A stretch of DNA of 10,439 nt from Phoronis ovalis. Its lineage: Eukaryota > Phoronida > Phoronidae. How positions within the stretch are numbered: the first letter of the stretch is position 1; each line of letters opens with the position of its first letter. Shown in pieces: positions 1 through 9,000 of this stretch. The notes beneath the pieces are model-generated. The model searched no databases. It was not told the DNA's origin and saw only the letters and a list, made by a program, of their open reading frames with translations. The DNA is taken from the NCBI GenBank assembly GCA_028565635.1, contig JAOXYB010021515.1:6775-17213 (forward strand), read 5' to 3'. Both the position numbers and the translations under genes were made by a program.

Positions 1-33
1 TCCGCTTCTGATTCACTATCGCTATCACTAGAA
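1..33 (-). CDS. CCP exon 14 (partial): acidic Ser/Asp/Glu tail, cut by the window edge
   Basis: The acceptor TTCCATTTACAG is followed by T, which joins GA of exon 13 to give Asp. The frame then reads [10 protein letters not shown] to the edge. It continues the acidic DENCSESE end of exon 13, which supports the join. Such Ser-Asp-Glu runs are typical casein kinase 2 targets. The exon is incomplete, and the end of the protein lies outside. Confidence 0.75.
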
Positions 34-3000
34 CTGTAAATGGAATAAAATGCACACATTAAAACAATTAGTTGAAATGATCTCAGGCTGTGTATCTCGG
101 GCTATGCAAGGTACAACTCCACCAGGCAAAAGGTAGTCAATAAGAAATCTAATTTTGAATATGACTGATCTAGTAGCGACTGTGGAAAATAAACACAACT
201 ATACATTTCCCAGTGGTTTTCCTGCTTCTGGCAACTAAAATGGCCACTAGGAGATCAGAAGTCAGCCACTGTTTAAAAATATGATTATCATGTATACTGC
301 TAAAATGAGACAATTTGTCATCAGTTGTGACTGAAAATATTCCATGTAGAATCAGGTGAGCAATAGGAATTCTTCATGAAGTCCTTACTTACTCTGACTC
401 AGAACAATTTTCATCAATATGTAACTGTGTTAGAATTTCAACGCAGCCATCAATAGTTTCCTTGGATACACTTTCAAGCAACTGTTCCAAGTTTTCAATT
501 TCAGCACTTTTAGAGCTTGCAGCCGAATTTTGTCTTGAAGTGATACTTTCAATTTCACTAAGGACTAGATCTTTTGATATGACAGGCGTAGTTTGTGCTC
601 CATTTTGTTGAGCTTGATGGGATGAGGATGTAGCTGATTGGCTATTGTTCTCTTCCTTGGAATCTTTGTTTAATTTCATAGACTCTGAAAATACATAAAA
701 CTCAGAATTTAGTAATAAAAACAAAAACCAAAGTATTTCATTGTTATTCATAAATTCATTGAGTTTTGATAACTTTTTTTTGTTACACAAAATTCTCATT
801 ATGGGCCATAGATGATAGAAGTACATGGAAATTAACCCTTTCATTGCGTCTACCCGATAGTACCGGGTATAATAAAATGTCGCTAAAATGCGCGTACCCG
901 GTATCACCGGGTACTCAATAAATCCATAACTAAAATTAGTGCCCGTACTGCAAGTGCCATCCATCGTTTTTTCTATAAACTAGAGCATATTTCCACATGT
1001 TTCAAAGCGGCAAACGGTAAAATGACGGGGCGCAAGGTCCCACGCAGACAATTCAATCTCGAAAAAAAGGCCTAGCACAGGGGGTGGATTTACCTCTAGC
1101 AGTGAAAGGGTTAATGCAATGCCGGGTACAAAATGAGAATGCAAGTAAGTACAACATACAGGAAGCATGAATATTTGTTGGAAATAATTATGCTATTGCA
1201 TAGATTTCACCAGTGGTGTGCTTTATTGTGAATTTTATGATCGCTTGTTTTTTCCAAAATAATGAAGTTACTTTTGCAATCCTGTGAGACATTTTACTCG
1301 GAATTACATGAGATAAAAGTCTTAATACTATTTCTCACATGCCATACCTTTCGTATTGTCTTTATAATCTTTTGGAAGTGTCATGCCTCTAATCTCTAAT
1401 ATTTGTTGAGTGATCTCTCTTGTTAGGTCTAATATAACTTCAGATTCCTTCTCCTTGTTTTCAATTGTAGACTGATATTCTAATAGCACCTCAGCCAATG
1501 TCTGCCCTACACTCTCTAGGTCTGTTGTAGTAAAATGATGTGGCTGATCACTGAAATGAAGAAAAAATTCTCATTAGCTTTCTATCTTACTGTGAATCAA
1601 ATTAGTTAAAACTGATGGTTACAAAACAAATTTGCCTAAAATTTACATGAAGATTTAGGTCCTATTTGTCATCATGATTATCACAGCATTTGAAAATTTG
1701 AGCAATTTTCACTTATCAGAGTATAGATACTGAGAGTATAGAAAGAATAAAATTGAATGTCAGCCATCCATGGATTGTATAGATAAATACACTAACTTGG
1801 TTTCTACTTTTTGTCACTGATATCAACATAATAGCCTCACTATGGTATATATTCTACAGTTGATAGTTAATTGTCATTTTATACCTACCTACATAATGAA
1901 GTCCCTGAGAATGTGGCTTCCAGTGTGAAGGCATTTGCAATTTTATACTGTCTCCACATTACTACCCGACCTGTAGATTCTTTACAGCGTTTGATATGAA
2001 ACTTACAGCTTTTGAATGAGAATTTGTCAGGAGCCTAAAATATAACATTTAGATATCGGAATTTAACAAAGCTGTCATTAGATAAAACATTTTCTCTAAT
2101 TATAATTTATTAGCAGACGAAAAAACTTTTAGCAAAGCACACTTTACATGTTATGTGCTTCACAAGCTGGTTAAATACCGGTAAGCAAAAATGAAATACA
2201 AATTTGACATTTTAAGTGAACTATCCATGCATTTGTTATTTATTAAACAAAGGAACATCCCACCTTTTGTGACATGAGATAAGGTATTAATCTATCGCTA
2301 AGGAACTCTTTAATATTTTTTCCAGAATAACTCTCAGGTGAACTACATCCATACATAAAAACATCATTTTTCCGGCTGTGTCCATGCATATCACAGTATA
2401 AAATAATCTGAAACATACCAAAAAATGTTTTAATTAATATACGAGGAAGTAAACTATGCTTCATTGATTTTTACTGAAGTTCCAGCCCAATATAATAATA
2501 TGTCAGTAAATTTAAAACAGTAAATAAGTTAAATTTTTCGGCATAAAATATGGATATACATCAGAATTCCTTCAGTTACTGAGTAAACATCAGGTTATAT
2601 ATATTCAGTGGTTTACAGAGCTAAACAGCCTTAAATTCTCTCAGGACATTATCAATAACAGGTAATATATTATGAAAAATAAACACTAGGCCGCATAGAG
2701 AAAAACATGTATGTTAATATAAAAAAGTACCATAATTTTATTCTCAAAAAGTTAGCATGACTTGCCTCATGGTTCTTTGCTACTTTCTCCAACATATCTT
2801 TAGTATGCCACACAGTCGGAAAGTTCTGCTGTTTAGGATGTCTGTAATTCCTATTCAAATCCCTCGACTGAAGAGAACATCGGTAATTACCAACAATGAC
2901 TCCATCTGGATTTAGCATAGGAACAATTTTGAATATAAATCGTTTTCTCAGTTCTTTAGCTGTAGGTTGAGAACTTGTTAAAAAGTCTAAAAGCCCTTTC

Positions 3001-6000
3001 ATCATCCAGCTTGCATTTGATTCGCCAGGGTGAACTCTTGCAGTTATTATTGCCGCTTTCTTTTCAATTTCACCAGTATTTTCTAAAAATAAAATCATGA
3101 CCCGCACGTATGTTTAATTATGTATGCAGCACATATACATGTATTCGCATATATATATTTTAATTATATTTAAAAATACAATTTTTTAAATATCATATTG
3201 AAATCTATAGTCAAACTATTTCCTGTTACTTGTTAATATTTTTGGCACACATTAATATATGAAACATCTATAGTACATTATGTACAGACTGTTTTACATA
3301 TTTTTCTTTTTGAAAAGTAATTTAATAATTATGCTCAATAACAAGTTGAACTTGTTTAGGATGTCACATGCAACTGAAAGAAACTGTATCGACTACAAAC
3401 TGCATTACAACTATGTTTTTTTTTCAATTTCATTATACACTCACCAAAATCAGTAATGGTTAACAAAAAACAACTGTTTCCAGCTTTGGTTTCACACATC
3501 ACTTCTCGAACCATAACTTTGCATTTCTCCTCATCCCCCAAGATATCATCCAGATCATTCTTGAGATCAGTGAACGTGTAAGGATAACAATGGGCAAGAT
3601 AGCAAGTATCATCTCCATGAGCAAATTCCTGCAAAGCAGCAACTTCAAAATGAGACTTGAATTTCAGTGCTAATTATCAATTCAAAACATTGTATTTCAC
3701 TGTTGATTTTACACTTCACTTACAATCGAAATGAGCAAAGCATAGAGGAACGACTAAATATTTCTCCAGTAATATTCAACCAACAAATAAACTTCAATTC
3801 AACAATTTTTTCAACTGTCATATCAGTATGTTCATCAGTTGTAGTGAACTCTGATGGAACTTTATTTTTCTGTTAATATATACAGTTTTGTAGTTTTGAT
3901 AGTGTAATTTGACTGTATCTAAATAAAAACACAAGCATACACCTACCATTTGGAATTCCAACTCATAATATGCAATTTCTCGTAAAAGGAGAGGGCAAGA
4001 TAAATGTTGAGAGTTGCGACCGTAACTAATGTGATGTCCTTTTCTTATCCAACCAATGTTTTTTGATTTAGCTTCTTTTTCAGAATAAAATAATGGTTGC
4101 ATGCCTGAAAATATTCAAAATTACAAACACTTTCTGAAAAACTCATCATGTGTGTAGCTGATACTTTTTATGCCTTCCCCTATCAATGCAGACATGATTC
4201 TGTGTCTCCACTTAATAAATCTTCCATTATGTCTAGAAAACAATCCATACTTTATCTGATAATTTAGGTAGGACCTATGTGACGTGTTCAATAAAATTTA
4301 CCCACTTAGCATTCGATAAAACTTAAAAATTGAAACGATTATTGGCATTATTTTGTTTTAAATAGTCTCTTGAGAATATCATAATATTAATTGATTGATA
4401 AAAGTGTCATAAATCAATTTTTAAATTTGAGGTGTTCAAAAGCAGCATATCAGAAGTGGACAAAATCAATAGGGTATTTAATAAATCATATTAATTTGTT
4501 AATAAGTGTAGTTCCCAGTTCCAAAATATTTTTTTAGTCAGCTTGTCTTCATAAAATATGAATGTTTCTTAGTTGCAGCTTATCCAAACGACATAAGATG
4601 TGTAATAAGTTTTATGTTAGTGTTGTTCCACATACTATTCTTGTTCATATAGACTGATAGGTAGATATTTTCAAACAAATGTGTTTGAATTTTATTCCAT
4701 GTAACATTACACAGACATCATTACCTTGATTATATAAACTGTCTTTCTTCAACAGATTTACTATTCTAAATTTGTAGATGATTCCTGGCACTGTGTTTTT
4801 TATACGGAAATAGTACCACTGTGTATGCCGTTTAGTATATAGATCAGTTTTTAGCACCAATTCATATTCATGCTGTCCACTGAAACAGGCAAATTCAAAA
4901 CATCATAAAAATTATGTATATTGTAAACAAAAGTGTGCAACTAACCTCAGTACTGCAATATTGCAGGGTTTCACTTACCTGATTATCTAGTTACAACCAA
5001 CATTCAACAAAAGCAATTTGGTTTCAATAAATAAATGTTGTGATTTAATTTTATTATGCAGGAGGTACTTTCAGAAAAACTTGCTGGCCACTATAATTTA
5101 GATACAAATTTAACAGATACAAGTTAACAAAGTAACACTATTGACAAAATCCTCTGCATATTTAATAATAGTCTTGTTTTTACCAGGACAGATCATGCTT
5201 TACAACACTACAGTTCAAAACATCAGAAAAAACAAACTCAGCAATGAAACAGCACACATTCTTACATTATACATTTGAAACTTATGTAAAACAGTTTAAA
5301 GAATATCCTACACTAGCTAAGAACACAATATGAAGACAGTCAATCACTTACACTCTTCTGGCTTGCTGCAGATTGCCACATTCAAAACGTGACTCAAACA
5401 TCAGACTAGGGCAGCAACCATCGGGTATAGGGAGGGGTTGGTAGTCTCTGCTATTCTTATCAGCGTCATAAATAATACTGATACCCCGCCATCGTCCTGT
5501 ATATGATGTCACTTGGTTCTCATAGTACATTCCTCCAAGCACTAAAATAAGTTTATTTAACATTACTATCCAAGAACACTTTCGTAATTACATACACTTT
5601 TCGTCCTACCAATACAAAGACAATTTTAAAAAAAATTTAATTTGTAGTTTAAGAAAGTTTAAACCTGTGTCTAATAGTATCAGTAGATCAGTTAATGAGA
5701 ATGATTTTAACAATTTACATTATTAGTATTTTCTCTATTTGGAAAATTAATTGTATACAACATGATTATTATTTACAAGTCATACAAAATTGGAAGAGTG
5801 CCATTGGAAGAATCGAATAAAACAACACTGAATCATATTTTAAAGTATCAAGTTTATAAGAATACACTTTATGTTATTCACTGCTTTATGCACTGATTTT
5901 GCCTAAATGTCACTATTAATTTATGCAACTCCTCAAATTCATAGCCCCAAAAAGTGAGGAAAAAAAGTAGTATCCGACTGCAAAGAGACCTTAAGAGTAT

Positions 6001-9000
6001 TAATAAAACATCACATGCCTGGTTCATGTGGCTTCAGTACCAGCGGTTCTGAAATCAATGGTTCTGCTCTCAGATACTCAGGAGTTCTTAATATTACACT
6101 GCCATAATCATGTGGCCAATATGGTCCATAAGGCCAATGCTTGATATCAAGTGGCCTGCGCTTATGCTTAGATATGAACGTCTGAAGAGCTTCTGTGTAG
6201 CTGATATTAGTAATGGGACAAACTGGCAAAACATTGCTGAAACTACAGCTATAACTACTTTTAAGCATTGTTGTATCTAGTGGGGGTAGTCTCATTCTTC
6301 AGCACATAAAAAGGATTCCATTTTGCCAAGTTTGTACAAAGTTATATTTGCCACAACAATATACATTACAATTGTATTGTATTGAAATTACGATGTAATT
6401 GTAACATCATTATCTATACATTAATAAATTCCTCACTAACTTCCATTATACAATAAATGTATAATCACTTGTACACAAACGCACTGTTCAACATACAGCA
6501 GCTTGAAAGTCTGTCCGGTGTATACATTGCATCAGTAAATCCAAGAGTTGTATTTGTTACTAGTAAAATTAAAAATATTCCTTTAATGTCCATGAAGTAT
6601 AAACTGAGCCTAAATTTTTCTTTGATAAATTTCTCATACAATATCTACCTGTCTACAATACCATTAAATGTTTGTATCAAAGTGATTGCCATATAAGGTA
6701 AACCCCATTTGCATAAATCGTGTTTTAATTAATTGAAATTCTCAAAGTTGAGCAGATCAAGTCATCTTAGTCTGATTTCCTTCTTTAAACTAATTTTCAA
6801 ATCAAATGCCTTGATCAATATTTCCAATGTATTTACTGTTTATTTAGAAATTAGGTTTCCCCAGGAAACCCCAAAGGAGCTTATCTTGATCGATTTTTTC
6901 AAAAGAAACATTTTGTAATCCGATGTGCCATACTAGAAGATAAATTAAACTCTATTAAATTTTATCGACAAATTTGCGCTAACCATAGTAACAAACGACA
7001 GTGGGGATTTACAAGAGGAAAGTATTTCCTGTCCGATTAAAAAAGGCAGTACGCTATAAGGTATTCGAGCCACCATTAGCAATTGATCTTTTTCTTTTAA
7101 AAATAAAGGATGATTTTTAGATTAAAATTGTTTTGATGGTTCATATAATTACATGTAAGCTTTTACCTTTACATAAACTTTATAGCTACATGTACATATA
7201 AATCCAGTATCATGAGTCTACACAAACTTCTACATTGTTATGGTTATGTCATCAAATAAAACATGTTTTTGACATCTCCCACCCAGGGGTACTAATGTTA
7301 TTGTAAGATGGGGGTGTGCAGCCCAAACTCAAAACATCCACCGATTTTTAGGACTTTCTGTCATAAAAAGGACCCATTTTAAAGGTTTTTCTCTTGGAAA
7401 AATTCAATTGAAATGATATTGTGAAAAAAACACACCCAATTTTAGGGATTTTGTTGAAAAGGGGACCCATTTTTCAGGACATTTTTGTGAAAAATGGACC
7501 AATTTATAGGAATGTATCGGTGAAAAAGTGACGCTTTCGGTTGGCACACCCCTGTATTCATTATGTATATAAGTGTCCCCCACTCTATGTATAATTTTGC
7601 TGTTGTAACTTATAGTTCAGAAGGAATCTAAATAAGTTTAGTATAAAGACATAAATATTCTTATCCTGCAAATTTTACTATTTAGAAATGTAACAGCAAG
7701 AAAGTACACAAATCAATGAGATAAAATCAATACATGCAACTGAATTCAAATCCTAAACAAACTATATAGTCATAAAGTCAGGAGATAAAGGAGATACCTA
7801 ACCTCTCTTATCAAGTCTATGCTAAGACATTTATCAAATTCTTGTATTTCATAAATATCTTATCACATTTATCGAAATGAAAAATCATATTAAAAAATTT
7901 CCCATTTAAAACCATGGATTTTACAATTAAAGACAGTAAACAAATGTGTTATAAAGTTACCATACTTTTTGAAGAGAGACTTTCTCATTAAAGTCAGATT
8001 ATCCTGCCACCTGGAGGTCAGTTTATACATTAATGGTATGAACGATTGTAAGGCAGCACTAGTGTTACTAGTTTCAGTAATATTTTTGAGAGAATGTTAT
8101 AAAATGGAGAATGTTATAAAAGGGGAAATGTTTTCAGCACTACAACATGCAGTTCTTCAGGCACTAAGATGCTGTTAAATTTTTAGAGAACTACATGCAG
8201 TAGCTGCATACCAGATAAGGTGGTATCTAAAAAGAACTCTCAAATACTTAGCAAAATTCTGAGTGACAAGTGCCAGTATGTCTTGAAATTATGACCTTTT
8301 ACTTTTGATTTATTATTTAAAGTCTACTTGTTAACAATAAACAAGTAAAATTCTCACCTGGTGGTATAGATGTATACAGAACTTCAACTTCTTGATAAAT
8401 GTTTCGATTAAACTTTGGAGCACCAAATACTGGAGAATAATCCTCAGGCCAAAATGGTCCATGTTCATCACGAACAATGCCATATTTGTCAATGTATTTA
8501 CCATTCGGAAGCTTTTTCAAAGAGCTGCCATCTGGCAGCTTTCCATTTAACATAGCTTCACGAAAACTATCTTTTGTCTGAAGAAAGTTCTTATTCAATT
8601 GCAGCTGCACACGAGGTCTACCTGGAGGGTCACCTGAAGCCGTCTCTAGACCAAATACACCAGGATATTCATCGTGATTAGATTTTGATAAACTGTCGCG
8701 AAATTTAAAATCATATCGAGATTCAAAGTCAAATAAAGTGTTTGTGGATTTCATTTTTTTCCGCCGTTTTCTCTGATATACTTTCCATTGTTGCTGCTGA
8801 ATGTAATCTCTTTCTTTATCCGTTAAATCTAAGTGTAAATGTGAATTCAAATTAAAATTCCGTTCCATACTTTTCAGCTTTGCCTTGTCCTTGTTCTTCT
8901 GAAGTCTCTCCAGTGGTGGTGTTTCCAGAGCTTCACGAACTCTCTGATCCAGAGCCAGTTCCATGTCCCGTTTTAGTGCCTCCCGCCAACCATTCTCATC

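Larger units (their letters stand above)
685..1347 (-). other. Intron 12 (663 bases), hosts a MITE
   Basis: GTATGG to GTATTTTCAG. About 40 percent of it is the TTAA-flanked element at 832-1114; the rest is ordinary AT-rich intron. Open frames crossing it (including one within the element) are not coding. Confidence 0.9.
6277..8357 (-). other. Intron 3 (about 2.1 kb), longest intron
   Basis: If exon 4 is skipped the intron extends to 5542. It contains a repeat element with a tandem core at about 7286-7581, a 17-bp tandem duplication at 8090-8123 and several small hairpins (for example GGTTTCC-cca-GGAAACC near 6853-6870, and a cluster at 8145-8225). I see no protein-coding or RNA gene on either strand; the short plus-strand open frames here have no recognisable protein composition. 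Confidence 0.75.

Noticed and set aside
980-1168. Minus-strand open frame of 62 codons
   Set aside because: It spans most of the MITE and its right flank and has no similarity to a transposase that I can see.
3667-3876. Plus-strand open frame of 69 codons
   Set aside because: It lies in intron 7 between two well-supported exons on the other strand, with AT-rich composition and no protein motif.
6457-6918. Two plus-strand open frames of 79 and 61 codons
   Set aside because: They sit in intron 3, are rich in Ile/Asn/Lys/Ser as expected from random AT-rich DNA, and show no family pattern.
7050-7080. Possible tRNA-like B box (GGTATTCGAGCC), hinting at a SINE
   Set aside because: No A box at the right distance, no clover-leaf and no A- or T-rich tail; one short match is not enough.
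7343-7532. CRISPR-like array
   Set aside because: Units are degenerate and adjoin each other with no unique spacers, and the context is a eukaryotic intron.
7969-8178. Plus-strand open frame of 69 codons
   Set aside because: Intronic, crosses a 17-bp tandem duplication and hairpins, with no recognisable protein features.
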